From Mycobacterium sp. PS03-16 (GTDB lineage Bacteria; Actinomycetota; Actinomycetes; Mycobacteriales; Mycobacteriaceae): a stretch of DNA of 64,000 nucleotides. The DNA lies in NCBI RefSeq assembly GCF_004570325.1, contig NZ_SPQO01000022.1:20552-84551 (forward strand), read 5' to 3'. The notes beneath the pieces are model-generated. The model was not told where the DNA came from, did no database searches, and was given only the letters and a program-made list of their open reading frames with translations. Below are positions 49,757-60,000 of this stretch, in pieces (the first letter of the stretch is position 1; the number at the start of each line of letters is the position of its first letter). The position numbers were made by a program, and so were the translations under genes.

Positions 49757-51136
49757 ATGTTGGAGACCACGCCCCAGCGGCTCACCGGCTGGGCCCGCAC
49801 CGCGCCCACGGTGGCGCAGGTGTTGTCGACGCCCGATCCCGAGGTGATCGTCAAGGCCGTCGAACAGGCCGCCGACGACCGCACGAGCGGCGGCAGAGGC
49901 ATTGTGGCCCGCGGCCTCGGCCGCTCCTACGGCGACAACGCGCAGAACGGCGGCGGGCTGGTCATCGACATGACCGCACTCAACCGCATCCACACCATCG
50001 ACGCGGACGACGCGCTGGTCACCGTGGACGCCGGGGTCAACCTCGACCAGCTGATGCGCGCCGCGCTGCCGATGGGCCTGTGGGTGCCGGTGCTGCCGGG
50101 CACCCGCCAGGTCACCGTCGGCGGCGCGATCGCCTGCGACATCCATGGCAAGAACCACCACAGTGCGGGCAGCTTCGGCAACCACGTCGTGGAGATGGAC
50201 CTGCTCACCGCCGACGGCCGGGTGCACCGGCTCACCCCCGACGGCGACGAGTCCGAGTTGTTCTGGGCCACCGTCGGCGGCAACGGACTCACCGGCATCA
50301 TCCTGCGCGCCACCATCGCGATGACGCCCACCGAGACCGCCTACTTCATCGCCGACGGCGACGTCACCGCGGGCCTCGACGAGACGATCGCCTTCCACAG
50401 CGACGGCAGCGAGGCCAACTACACCTACTCCAGCGCCTGGTTCGATGCGATCAGCGCGCCGCCCAAGCTGGGCCGCGCCGCGATCTCCCGCGGATCGCTG
50501 GCCACCCTCGACCAGCTGCCGAAGAAGCTGCAGAACGATCCGCTGAAATTCGATGCGCCGCAGCTGCTCACGTTCCCCGACGTGTTCCCCAACGGGCTGG
50601 CCAACAAGTGGACCTTCGGCCCGATCGGGGAGCTCTGGTACCGCAAGTCGGGCACCTACCGCAACAAGGTGCAGAACCTGACGCAGTTCTACCACCCGCT
50701 CGACATGTTCGGAGAGTGGAACCGTGCCTACGGTTCCCGAGGATTCCTGCAGTACCAGTTCGTGGTTCCCACCGAGGCGGTCGACGAGTTCAAGGCGATC
50801 ATCGTCGACATCCAGCGCTCCGGGCACTACTCGTTCCTCAACGTGTTCAAGCTGTTCGGCCCGGGAAACCGTGCGCCGCTGAGTTTTCCGATCCCGGGCT
50901 GGAACGTCTGCGTCGACTTCCCGATCAAGGCCGGCCTCGGCGACTTCGTGAACGGCCTCGACCACCGGGTGCTGCAATTCGGTGGCCGGCTCTACACGGC
51001 CAAGGACTCCCGCACGTCCGCCGAAACCTTCCACGCCATGTACCCGCGCATCGACGAGTGGATCGCCGTGCGCCGCCGGGTCGACCCCGACGGGGTGTTC
51101 GCCTCCGACATGGCCCGACGTTTGGAGCTGCTCTAG
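49757..51136 (+). CDS. dprE1: Decaprenylphosphoryl-ribose 2'-oxidase DprE1
   Basis: A 459-residue FAD enzyme of the VAO family in the periplasmic part of arabinan precursor synthesis. It oxidises decaprenyl-phospho-ribose to the 2'-keto form. The FAD domain includes ARGLGRSYGDNAQNGGG, PGTRQVTVGGAIACDIHGKN and ATVGGNGLTGI. The cysteine that benzothiazinones attack is present as C385 in GWNVCVDFP (C387 in M. tuberculosis), so the enzyme should be sensitive. dprE2 follows 11 bases on. Confidence 0.97.
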   Translation: MLETTPQRLTGWARTAPTVAQVLSTPDPEVIVKAVEQAADDRTSGGRGIVARGLGRSYGDNAQNGGGLVIDMTALNRIHTIDADDALVTVDAGVNLDQLMRAALPMGLWVPVLPGTRQVTVGGAIACDIHGKNHHSAGSFGNHVVEMDLLTADGRVHRLTPDGDESELFWATVGGNGLTGIILRATIAMTPTETAYFIADGDVTAGLDETIAFHSDGSEANYTYSSAWFDAISAPPKLGRAAISRGSLATLDQLPKKLQNDPLKFDAPQLLTFPDVFPNGLANKWTFGPIGELWYRKSGTYRNKVQNLTQFYHPLDMFGEWNRAYGSRGFLQYQFVVPTEAVDEFKAIIVDIQRSGHYSFLNVFKLFGPGNRAPLSFPIPGWNVCVDFPIKAGLGDFVNGLDHRVLQFGGRLYTAKDSRTSAETFHAMYPRIDEWIAVRRRVDPDGVFASDMARRLELL

Positions 51137-51147
51137 ATGGTGCGCGC

Positions 51148-51912
51148 ATGGTGATCGACGCCGTGGGGAACCCCCGAACGATCCTGCTGCTCGGCGGCAC
51201 GTCCGAGATCGGGTTGGCGATCTGCGAGCGCTACCTGCGCGATGCGCCGGCCCGCATCGTGCTCGCCGCGCTGCCCGACGACCCGGGCCGCGACGCCGCC
51301 GTCGCCCAGATGCGCAGCGCCGGAGCCAAATCCGTCGAGGTCATCGACTTCGACGCCGTCGACACCGCGAGCCATCCGGACGTGATCGAGCGGGCCTGGG
51401 GGCACGGCGATGTCGATGTCGCGATCGTCGCGTTCGGGCTGCTCGGCGACGCCGAGGAACTGTGGCAGAACCAGCGCAAGGCCGTGCAGATCGCCGAGAT
51501 CAACTACACCGCCGCCGTTTCGGTGGGTGTGCTGCTCGGCGAGAAGATGCGCGTGCAGGGCTTCGGTCAGATCATCGCGATGAGCTCCGCGGCCGGTGAG
51601 CGGGTGCGGCGGTCCAACTTCGTCTACGGTTCGACCAAGGCGGGACTCGACGGCTTCTACCTGGGGCTCGGAGAGGCGTTGCGCGAGTACGGCGTACGCG
51701 TCCTGGTCATCCGGCCGGGACAGGTGCGCACCCGAATGAGCGCCCACGTCAAGGAAGCGCCGCTGACCGTCGACAAGGAGTACGTCGCCGAACTCGCCGT
51801 CACCGCCTCGGCCAAGGGTAAGGACCTGGTCTGGGCGCCCGGCGCGTTCCGGTACGTGATGATGGTGCTGCGCCACATCCCGCGGCCCATCTTCCGCAAG
51901 CTGCCGATCTGA
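51148..51912 (+). CDS. dprE2: Decaprenylphosphoryl-keto-pentose reductase DprE2
   Basis: A 254-residue SDR that reduces the DprE1 product to decaprenyl-phospho-arabinose, the arabinose donor for all later enzymes of this operon. The cofactor motif GGTSEIGLA is at about 16-24. The catalytic serine is in IAMSSAAGE and YGSTKAG supplies Tyr and Lys. A C-terminal amphipathic stretch may touch the membrane. aftA starts five bases after the stop. Confidence 0.96.
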   Translation: MVIDAVGNPRTILLLGGTSEIGLAICERYLRDAPARIVLAALPDDPGRDAAVAQMRSAGAKSVEVIDFDAVDTASHPDVIERAWGHGDVDVAIVAFGLLGDAEELWQNQRKAVQIAEINYTAAVSVGVLLGEKMRVQGFGQIIAMSSAAGERVRRSNFVYGSTKAGLDGFYLGLGEALREYGVRVLVIRPGQVRTRMSAHVKEAPLTVDKEYVAELAVTASAKGKDLVWAPGAFRYVMMVLRHIPRPIFRKLPI

Positions 51913-51917
51913 GTCCC

Positions 51918-53786
51918 TTGCGCACACGGGTACTTTCCACCGCCAGCCAGATGGCGGTCGCGGCGCTGATCGCCGCCGCGGTCGCCGTGGTCGCGCTGCT
52001 GGCCATCGCGCGGGTGGAGTGGCCGGCGTACAACTCGTCGAACCAGCTGCACGCGCTGACCACCGTCGGCCAATTCGGTTGCCTGGCGGGCCTGTTGGCC
52101 GCCGGATGGATCTACCGGCGCGGCCGCGCCCACTTGGCCTGGCTGGGGTCGACGGTGTTCCTCGCCGCGTTCGTGACGGTCACGCTCGGCATGCCGCTCG
52201 GCGCCACCCGGCTCTACCTGTTCGGCATCTCGGTCGACCAGCAGTTCCGCACCGAGTACCTGACCCGCTTCGCCGACACCGCGGCGCTGCACGACATGAC
52301 CTACTACGGGCTGCCGCCGTTCTACCCGCCCGGCTGGTTCTGGCTCGGCGGGCGCCTCGCCGCGCTGACCGGCACCCCCGCGTGGGAGATGTTCAAACCG
52401 TGGTCGATCGTCTCGATCGCGATCGCCGTCGTGCTCGCATTCGTACTGTGGGCGGCGCTGATCCGGTTCTCCTACGCGCTGATCGTCTCGACGGCCACCA
52501 CCGCGACGATGCTGGCCTACTCGCCGGCCGAACCGTATGCCGCGATCATCGCGGTGCTGCTGCCGCCGGTGTTCGTGCTGGCGTGGTCGGGGTTGCGCGC
52601 GGCAGGCCGAGAAGGGTCTGGACGCGCCGGGTGGGCGGCGATCGTCGCCGTCGGCATCTTCCTCGGCGTCGCGGCGCTGTTCTACACACTGCTGCTGGGC
52701 TACGCGGCGTTCACGCTGACGATCATGGCGTTCACCGTCGCGGTGGCCCGCCGCAGTGTCGAGCCCCTGCTGCGCCTGCTGGTCATCGCCGTCGTCTCCG
52801 GCGGCATCGCGCTGATCGGCTGGGGCCCCTACCTGCTGGCCGCCGCCCGCGGCGAACCCGCCGAGAGCGGCACCGCCATGCACTACCTGCCCGACGACGG
52901 CGCGGTGCTGTCGTTCCCGATGCTGAGCTTCACGCTGCTCGGTGCGCTGTGCCTGGTCGGCACCATCTGGCTGGTGGTGCGGGCGCGCACGTCGACCCGC
53001 GCCGGCGGACTGGCGGTCGCGGTGCTGACGGTCTACGGCTGGTCCCTGCTGTCGATGCTGACCACGCTGGCCGGCACCACGCTGCTGTCCTTCCGGCTGC
53101 AGCCGACGCTGGTGATCCTGCTCACCGCCGCGGGCGTGTTCGGGTTCATCGAGGCGGCGCGCGGCCTGGCCGACAGCTTCTCCAGCCGCCGGCTGCTCGC
53201 GGTGGCCGGCGCGGTCGGCCTGATCGGCGCCCTGACCTTCAGCCAGGACATCCCCGACGTGCTGCGCTCCGACATCACCGTCGCCTACACCGACACCGAC
53301 GGCTACGGCGAACGCGCCGACCGCCGCCCACCGGGCGCCGAACGCTACTACCGCGAGGTCGACGCCGCGATCCTCGATGCGACCGGCCGCCCGCGCAGCG
53401 AGACCGTGGTGCTGACCGCCGACTACAGCTTCCTGTCCTTCTACCCGTACTACGGGTTCCAGGGCCTGACGTCGCACTACGCCAACCCGCTCGCACAGTT
53501 CGAGCAGCGCGCGGCGGCCATCGCGAGCTGGGCGACGCTGAGCACTCCCGACCAGTTCGTCGACGCGCTGGACGCCATGCCCTGGGAACCGCCGTCGGTG
53601 TTCCTGATGCGCCGCGGCGCGAACGACACCTACACGCTGCGGCTGGCCTCCGACGTCTACCCCAACCAGCCCAACGTGCGGCGCTACCAGGTGGCACTCG
53701 ACGCCGCGCTGTTCGACGACCCGCGCTTCCAGGTGACCGACATCGGCCCCTTCGTGCTGGCGATCCGGCAGCCGGTCGATGGCTGA
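51918..53786 (+). CDS. aftA: Arabinofuranosyltransferase AftA
   Basis: A 622-residue GT-C membrane enzyme that adds the first arabinofuranose to the galactan chain. About eleven to thirteen helices precede a soluble extracytoplasmic C-terminal domain (from about 455). The acidic loop after the first helices and YYGLPPFYPPGWFWLGGR are family features. The start is TTG at 51918, five bases after dprE2; no better start is nearby. Its end overlaps an ATG that could start embC. Confidence 0.95.
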   Translation: MRTRVLSTASQMAVAALIAAAVAVVALLAIARVEWPAYNSSNQLHALTTVGQFGCLAGLLAAGWIYRRGRAHLAWLGSTVFLAAFVTVTLGMPLGATRLYLFGISVDQQFRTEYLTRFADTAALHDMTYYGLPPFYPPGWFWLGGRLAALTGTPAWEMFKPWSIVSIAIAVVLAFVLWAALIRFSYALIVSTATTATMLAYSPAEPYAAIIAVLLPPVFVLAWSGLRAAGREGSGRAGWAAIVAVGIFLGVAALFYTLLLGYAAFTLTIMAFTVAVARRSVEPLLRLLVIAVVSGGIALIGWGPYLLAAARGEPAESGTAMHYLPDDGAVLSFPMLSFTLLGALCLVGTIWLVVRARTSTRAGGLAVAVLTVYGWSLLSMLTTLAGTTLLSFRLQPTLVILLTAAGVFGFIEAARGLADSFSSRRLLAVAGAVGLIGALTFSQDIPDVLRSDITVAYTDTDGYGERADRRPPGAERYYREVDAAILDATGRPRSETVVLTADYSFLSFYPYYGFQGLTSHYANPLAQFEQRAAAIASWATLSTPDQFVDALDAMPWEPPSVFLMRRGANDTYTLRLASDVYPNQPNVRRYQVALDAALFDDPRFQVTDIGPFVLAIRQPVDG

Positions 53787-53803
53787 CGCCGGAACCGGGC
53801 CGT

Positions 53804-53809
53804 TAACAT
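53804..53809 (+). promoter_or_regulatory. Internal leaderless -10 for embC (TAACAT)
   Basis: TAACAT ends eight bases before the GTG at 53818, 18 bases after the aftA stop. It suggests an extra promoter for embC inside the operon. Confidence 0.45.
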
Positions 53810-53817
53810 CTAGCTCC

Positions 53818-56800
53818 GTGAACTCAGGGGTTGCGACCGCAGGGAGCAACCACCGGACGGCCCGACTCATCGCCATCGTCGCGGGATTGCTCGGCGCGGT
53901 CATGGCGCTGGCTACCCCGCTGCTGCCGGTCGAACAGACCACCGCGCAGCTGAACTGGCCGCAGGACGGGGTCCTGCGCAGCGTGGACGCTCCCCTGATC
54001 GGCTACGTCGCCACCGACCTGGAGATCACCATCCCGTGCCGGGTGGCCGCCGGGCTGGCCGGTCCGGAGAACCGCGGGCGCACCGTGCTGCTGTCCACGG
54101 TGCCCAAACAGGCGCCCAAGGCCGTCGACCGCGGGCTGCTCATCGAGCGGGTCAACGACGAGCTGCTGGTCATCGTCCGCAACACCCCGGTGGTCTCGGC
54201 CCCGCTCGAGGCGGTGCTCAGCCCGCGCTGTGAGCGGCTGGTGTTCACCGCGCAGGCCGACAAGGTCACCGGCGAGTTCGTCGGCCTCGACCAGCGCGAC
54301 TCCGGTGACCAGACCGCCGAGCAGGCGGAGAACGGCGACGAGCCGCTGCGCGGCGAACGAGGCGGTTATGACTTCCGCCCGCAGATCGTCGGCGTCTTCA
54401 CCGACCTGTCCGGCCCGGCGCCGCCGGGCCTGGAGTTCTCCGCCACCGTCGACTCCCGCTACAGCACCACCCCCACCCTGCTCAAACTGCTGGTGATGAT
54501 CGTCGGCGTCGTGCTGACCGTCGTCGCGCTGGGCGCCCTGCACGTGCTCGACACCGCCGACGGGATGCGGCACCGCCGCTTCCTGCCGTCGCGGTGGTGG
54601 TCGATGACGCCGCTGGACGGCCTGGTCACCGCGGTGCTGGTGTGGTGGCACTTCGTCGGCGCCAACACCGCCGACGACGGCTACATCCTGACCATGGCCC
54701 GGGTGTCCGAACACGCCGGCTACATGGCCAACTACTACCGCTGGTTCGGCACCCCGGAAGCGCCGTTCGGCTGGTACTACGACCTGCTGGCGCTGTGGTC
54801 GCAGGTCAGCACAGCCAGCGTGTGGATGCGGCTGCCGACGCTGGCGATGGCGCTGGCCTGCTGGTGGGTGATCAGCCGCGAGGTGATCCCGCGCCTCGGT
54901 CACGCCGTGAAGGTGAACCGGGCGGCGGCGTGGACCGCGGCCGGCATGTTCCTGGCGTTCTGGCTGCCGCTGAACAACGGTCTGCGGCCCGAGCCGATCA
55001 TCGCGCTGGGCATCCTGCTGACGTGGTGCTCGGTCGAACGCGGGGTGGCCACCAGCCGGCTGCTGCCGGTGGCGATCGCGATCATCATCGGCGCGCTGAC
55101 CCTGTTCTCCGGGCCCACCGGCATCGCCGCCGTCGGCGCGCTGCTCGTCGCGGTCGGCCCGCTCAAGACCATCGTCGCGCGGCACACGTCGCGGTTCGGC
55201 TACCTCGCGCTGCTGGCGCCGATCCTGGCCGCGGGCACCGTCACCGCCATTCTGATCTTCCGCGACCAGACCCTGGCCGCCGAACTGCAGGCCAGCAGCT
55301 TCAAATCCGCCGTCGGACCCAGCCTGAGCTGGTTCGACGAACACATCCGCTATTCGCGGCTGTTCACCACCAGCCCCGACGGGTCGGTGGCGCGCCGCTT
55401 CGCCGTGCTGACGCTGATCCTCGCGCTCGCGGTGTCGGTGGCGATGACGCTGCGCAAGGGCCGCATCCCCGGCACCGCCGCCGGACCGAGCCGGCGCATC
55501 ATCGGGATCACGATCATCTCGTTCCTGGCGATGATGTTCACCCCCACCAAGTGGACCCACCACTTCGGCGTGTTCGCCGGGCTCGCCGGGTCGTTGGGCG
55601 CGCTGGCCGCGGTCGCGGTCACCGCCGTCGCGATGCGGTCACGGCGCAACCGGGCGATGTTCGCCGCGGCGGTGCTGTTCGTCGCCGCGCTGTCGTTCGC
55701 CACCGTCAACGGCTGGTGGTACGTCTCGAACTTCGGGGTGCCGTGGAGCAACGCGTTCCCCGAGTACCGATTCGGGTTCACCACGATCCTGCTCGGCCTG
55801 TCGGTGGTGGCGCTGCTGGTCGCGGCCTGGTTCCACTTCTCCGGACACGACATCGGCCCGCGCGCCCCCCGGGGCGGACGCTGGCGGCGGGCCGTGCAGT
55901 CCCCGCTGGCCATCGCGGCGTGGCTGCTGGTGCTGTTCGAGGTCACCTCGCTGACCCTGGCCATGGTCGCGCAGTACCCGGCGTGGAGCGTCGGGCGGTC
56001 CAACCTGGAGGCGCTGACCGGCAAGACCTGCGGGCTCGCCAACGACGTGCTGGTCGAACAGGACACCGACGCCGGTGTGCTGCAACCGATCGACGTACCC
56101 GTCGCCGCGTCGCTCGGTGCGGGCACCGCCCGCGGGTTCAGCCCCAACGGCATCCCGTCCGACGTCTCGGCGGACGCCGTGATGAACCAGCCGGGGGCGA
56201 CGAACTTCGCCGACACCGACACCACCACCGACACCGAAACCGGTGAGCAGGCGGGCACCGAGGGCGGCACCACCGCCCGCGCCGGGGTGAACGGCTCCCG
56301 CGCGCAGTTGCCGTTCGACCTCGACCCGGCCACCACGCCGGTACTGGGCAGCTGGCGCAGCGGCACCCAGCAGCCCGCCGAACTGCGCTCGGCGTGGTAC
56401 CGGCTGCCCGACGATCCGGGCCCGCTGCTGGTGGTGGCCGCCGCCGGCCGTTTCGATCCGGGCGACGTGTCCGTGCAGTGGGCCACCGACGACGGCGGCG
56501 ACGAACCGGGCGGCAGTGTCGGCTTCGCCGACGTCGGCGCCTCACCGGCCTGGCGCAACCTGCGGGCCCCGATGTCGGCCATCCCGCGCGAGGCCACCCG
56601 GGTGCGGTTGGTTGCCACCGACGACGACCTGTCGCCGACCCACTGGATCGCGCTGACCCCGCCGCGCATCCCCGAGCTGCAGACCCTGCAGGACGTCGTC
56701 GGCTCCCGGGATCCGGTGCTGCTCGACTGGCTGGTCGGGCTGGCGTTCCCGTGCCAGCGGCCGTTCGACCACCGCACCGGCGTCATCGAGGTGCCGAAGT

Positions 56801-57057
56801 GGCGGATCCTGCCCGACCGGTTCGGCGCCGAGGCGAACTCGCCGGTGATGGACTACCTGGGCGGCGGCCCGCTCGGCATCACCGAACTGCTGCTGCGCCC
56901 GACCACCGTCCCCACCTACCTCGACGACGACTGGTTTCGCGACTGGGGTGCGCTGCAGCAGCTCACGCCGTATTACCGCGACGCCGTACCGGCACGACTC
57001 GATCTCGGTTCCACAACGCGCAGCGGCCTGTGGAGCCCGGCGCCGCTGCGTCATTAG
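53818..57057 (+). CDS. embC: Arabinosyltransferase EmbC
   Basis: A 1079-residue GT-C enzyme that extends the arabinan of lipoarabinomannan. It has an N-terminal helix, an extracytoplasmic jelly-roll domain, about 14 further helices with the catalytic acidic pair in NTADDGYIL (D286/D287), the FTPTKWTHHFG block, and a large C-terminal carbohydrate-binding domain. The GTG at 53818 gives an N-terminus like the M. smegmatis protein as I remember it and has the TAACAT hexamer. The ATG at 53779, overlapping aftA, would add 13 residues. A Thr/Glu-rich loop (TDTTTDTETGEQAG) interrupts the C-domain. Confidence 0.95.
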   Translation: MNSGVATAGSNHRTARLIAIVAGLLGAVMALATPLLPVEQTTAQLNWPQDGVLRSVDAPLIGYVATDLEITIPCRVAAGLAGPENRGRTVLLSTVPKQAPKAVDRGLLIERVNDELLVIVRNTPVVSAPLEAVLSPRCERLVFTAQADKVTGEFVGLDQRDSGDQTAEQAENGDEPLRGERGGYDFRPQIVGVFTDLSGPAPPGLEFSATVDSRYSTTPTLLKLLVMIVGVVLTVVALGALHVLDTADGMRHRRFLPSRWWSMTPLDGLVTAVLVWWHFVGANTADDGYILTMARVSEHAGYMANYYRWFGTPEAPFGWYYDLLALWSQVSTASVWMRLPTLAMALACWWVISREVIPRLGHAVKVNRAAAWTAAGMFLAFWLPLNNGLRPEPIIALGILLTWCSVERGVATSRLLPVAIAIIIGALTLFSGPTGIAAVGALLVAVGPLKTIVARHTSRFGYLALLAPILAAGTVTAILIFRDQTLAAELQASSFKSAVGPSLSWFDEHIRYSRLFTTSPDGSVARRFAVLTLILALAVSVAMTLRKGRIPGTAAGPSRRIIGITIISFLAMMFTPTKWTHHFGVFAGLAGSLGALAAVAVTAVAMRSRRNRAMFAAAVLFVAALSFATVNGWWYVSNFGVPWSNAFPEYRFGFTTILLGLSVVALLVAAWFHFSGHDIGPRAPRGGRWRRAVQSPLAIAAWLLVLFEVTSLTLAMVAQYPAWSVGRSNLEALTGKTCGLANDVLVEQDTDAGVLQPIDVPVAASLGAGTARGFSPNGIPSDVSADAVMNQPGATNFADTDTTTDTETGEQAGTEGGTTARAGVNGSRAQLPFDLDPATTPVLGSWRSGTQQPAELRSAWYRLPDDPGPLLVVAAAGRFDPGDVSVQWATDDGGDEPGGSVGFADVGASPAWRNLRAPMSAIPREATRVRLVATDDDLSPTHWIALTPPRIPELQTLQDVVGSRDPVLLDWLVGLAFPCQRPFDHRTGVIEVPKWRILPDRFGAEANSPVMDYLGGGPLGITELLLRPTTVPTYLDDDWFRDWGALQQLTPYYRDAVPARLDLGSTTRSGLWSPAPLRH

Positions 57058-57067
57058 GTGCGTCGCC

Positions 57068-57073
57068 TACCAT
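57068..57073 (+). promoter_or_regulatory. Leaderless -10 of embA (TACCAT)
   Basis: TACCAT ends eight bases before the GTG at 57082, just after the embC stop. In M. tuberculosis, changes in the embC-embA gap raise embAB expression and ethambutol resistance, so a promoter here fits known biology. Confidence 0.6.
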
Positions 57074-57081
57074 CGACGCTC

Positions 57082-60000
57082 GTGCCCGCACACCGTTTCA
57101 CCCGTCTGTTCGCTGTCATCGCGGGCTTGGCGGGCGTCGTGCTGTGCGCGCTGGCGCCGCTGCTGCCCGTCAAACAGACCACGGCCACGATCCTGTGGCC
57201 GCAGGCACCGGCCGCGGACGGCTTCGTCGGTGATCTGACCGCACCGCTGGTGTCGGGCGCGCCGCAGGCCCTCGACGTCACGATCCCCTGTCCGGCGATC
57301 GCCACGCTGCCCGCCGACGGCGGCCTGGTGTTCGCCACCAACCCGCCCGGCGGCATCGCGGCCAGCCGCAACGGACTGTTCGTGCGGGCCAACGCCGACA
57401 CCGTCGTCGTCGCGTTCCGCGACACGGTCGCCGCGGTCGCGCCGCGTGACGCGATGGCCACCGGTTGCCGCGACCTGCACATCTGGGCGAACGTCGGCGC
57501 GGTGGGCGCCGACTTCGTCGGCATCCCCGGGGCGGCCGGCACGCTGCCGCCGGACAAGCGGCCCCAGGTGTCGGGGGTGTTCACCGATCTGGAGGTGGCG
57601 TCCCAGGCCGGCCTGGGCGCGCGCATCGACATAGACACCCGCTTCATCACCAGCCCGACCCTGCTCAAGCTCGCGGTGATGGCGCTGGGCGTGCTGTGCG
57701 TGATCGGGTCGATCGTCGCGCTGGCCGTGCTGGACCGGCGCGGCGGACGTACGGCACCGCGGGCGGCCGTGCGCGGCTCCTGGCGGGTGGGCCTGTCGAC
57801 GTGGCTGGCCGACGCCGGCGTCATCGGCGGCCTGCTGGTGTGGCACGTGGTCGGCGCGCAGTCCTCCGACGACGGCTACAACCTGACCATCGCCCGGGTG
57901 TCCGACGAGGCGGGCTACCTCACCAACTACTTCCGCTACTTCGGCGCCGCGGAGGCACCGTTCGACTGGTATCAGGGGGTGCTGGCCCAGCTCGCGTCGA
58001 TCAGCACCGCGGGCGTGTGGATGCGGCTGCCTGCCACCGCCGCGGCGATCGGGACGTGGCTGTTGCTCAGCCGCTGCGTCCTGCCCCGGCTCGGTCGGCG
58101 GATGGCCCGCAACCGCATCGCGGTGTGGACCGCGGGCGCGGTGTTCCTGGCGGCATGGCTGCCGTTCAACAACGGGCTGCGGCCGGAACCGCTGATCGCG
58201 TTCGCGGTGATCGCGGTGTGGATGCTCGTCGAGCGCGCCATCGCCACACGGCAGACGTGGCCGGCCGCGGTCGCGGTCGTCGTCGCGATGTTCTCGGTGA
58301 CCCTGGCGCCGCAGGGCCTGATCGCGCTGGCGCCGCTGCTGGTGGGCGGCCGCGGGATCGCGCGGGTCATCGGCGCGCGCCGCCGCACCGACGGGCCGCT
58401 GGGCGCGCTGGCCCCGATCGCCGCGCTGCTGTCGGCGGCCTCCCTGATCTTCGTCATCGTGTTCCGCGACCAGACGCTGGCCACCGTCGCCGAATCCGTG
58501 CGCATCAAGTACCAGGTCGGCCCGACGCTGCCCTGGTACCAGGAGTTCCTGCGGTACTACTTCCTCACCGTCGAGGAGAGCGTCGACGGATCGTTGACCC
58601 GCCGCTTCTCCGTGCTGATCCTGCTGCTGAGCCTGTTCGGTCTGCTCACCGTGCTGCTGCGCCGCGGCCGCATGCCCGGCACGTTCAGCGGACCGGTGTG
58701 GCGGCTGGTGGGCACGACCGCCGTCGGGCTGCTGCTGCTGACGTTCACCCCGACCAAATGGGCCGTGCAGTTCGGCGTATTCGCCGGCCTGGCCGGTGCG
58801 CTGGGCGCGCTGACCGCGTTCGCGTTCGCCCGCGTCGGCCTGCACAGCCGCCGCAATCTGGCGCTCTACGTGACCGCGCTGCTGTTCGTGCTGGCATGGG
58901 CCACGTCGGGTATCAACGGCTGGTTCTACACCGGCAACTACGGCGTCCCCTGGTTCGACAAGCAGCCGGTGATCATCGGCTACCCGGTGACGACGATCTT
59001 CCTGATGCTCGCCATCGCCGGCGGGCTGCTGGCCGGCTGGCTGCACTTCCGGATGGACTACGCCGGGCACACGGAAGTGGCCGACACCGGACGCAACCGC
59101 GCGCTGGCGTCGACCCCGCTGCTGATCGTCGCCACGATCATGGTGGTGCTCGAACTCGGCTCGATGGTCAAGGCCACCGTCAGCCGCTACCCCGTCTACA
59201 CGACCGGCGCGGCCAACCTGGCGGCGCTGCGCTCGGGCCTGTCCGCCGAGTCCTGCGGGATGGCCGACGACGTCCTCGTCGAGGCCGACACCAACGCCGG
59301 GATGCTGGAGCCGGTGCCGGGGCAACGGTTCGGCGAGTACGGCCCGCTCGGCGGCGAGGACCCGGTCGGCTTCACCCCCAACGGCGTCTCCGACACCCTG
59401 GAACCGGCCGAACCCGTGGTGGCCAACCCCGGCACGGTCAACTCCGACGGGCCGGTCGACAAACCGAACATCGGCGTCGGCTTCGCCGCGGGGACCGGCG
59501 GCGGCTACGGGCCGGAGGGCGTCAACGGGTCGCGGGTGTTCCTGCCATTCGGTCTGGATCCCGAACGCACACCCGTGATGGGCAGTTTCGACGAGAACAC
59601 CGTCGCGGCCGAGGCCACCTCGGCGTGGTACCAGCTGCCGCCGCGGACCCCGGACCGGCCGTTGGTGACCGTCGCCGCCGCGGGCGCGATCTGGTACTAC
59701 AACGAGGACGGCTCGTTCAACTACGGCCAGTCGCTGAAACTGCAGTGGGGGGTGCACCGCCCCGACGGCTCGTACCAGGCGCTCAACGAGGTGCAGCCGA
59801 TCGACATCTTCGCGCAGAAGGCCTGGCGCAACCTGCGCTTCCCGCTCGCGACGGCACCGCCGGAGGCCAACGTCGCGCGCATCGTCGCCGACGACCCGAA
59901 CCTGTCCGAGGACCAGTGGTTCGCGTTCACCCCGCCGCGGGTGCCCGTGCTGCAGACCGCCGAGGAGTTCCTCGGCGCGCAGACCCCGGTGCTGATGGAC

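Noticed and set aside
47327..51034. A 1235-residue open frame on the minus strand
   Set aside because: It lies antisense to MocR, Ddn-like, gtrA and dprE1, all of which have clear domains. The composition (Arg, Gly, Ala, Val, His rich, no domain) is that of a codon-bias shadow in high-GC DNA.
51657..55563. Long minus-strand frames opposite aftA and embC
   Set aside because: Same reason: antisense shadows of verified membrane enzymes, with repetitive charged composition.
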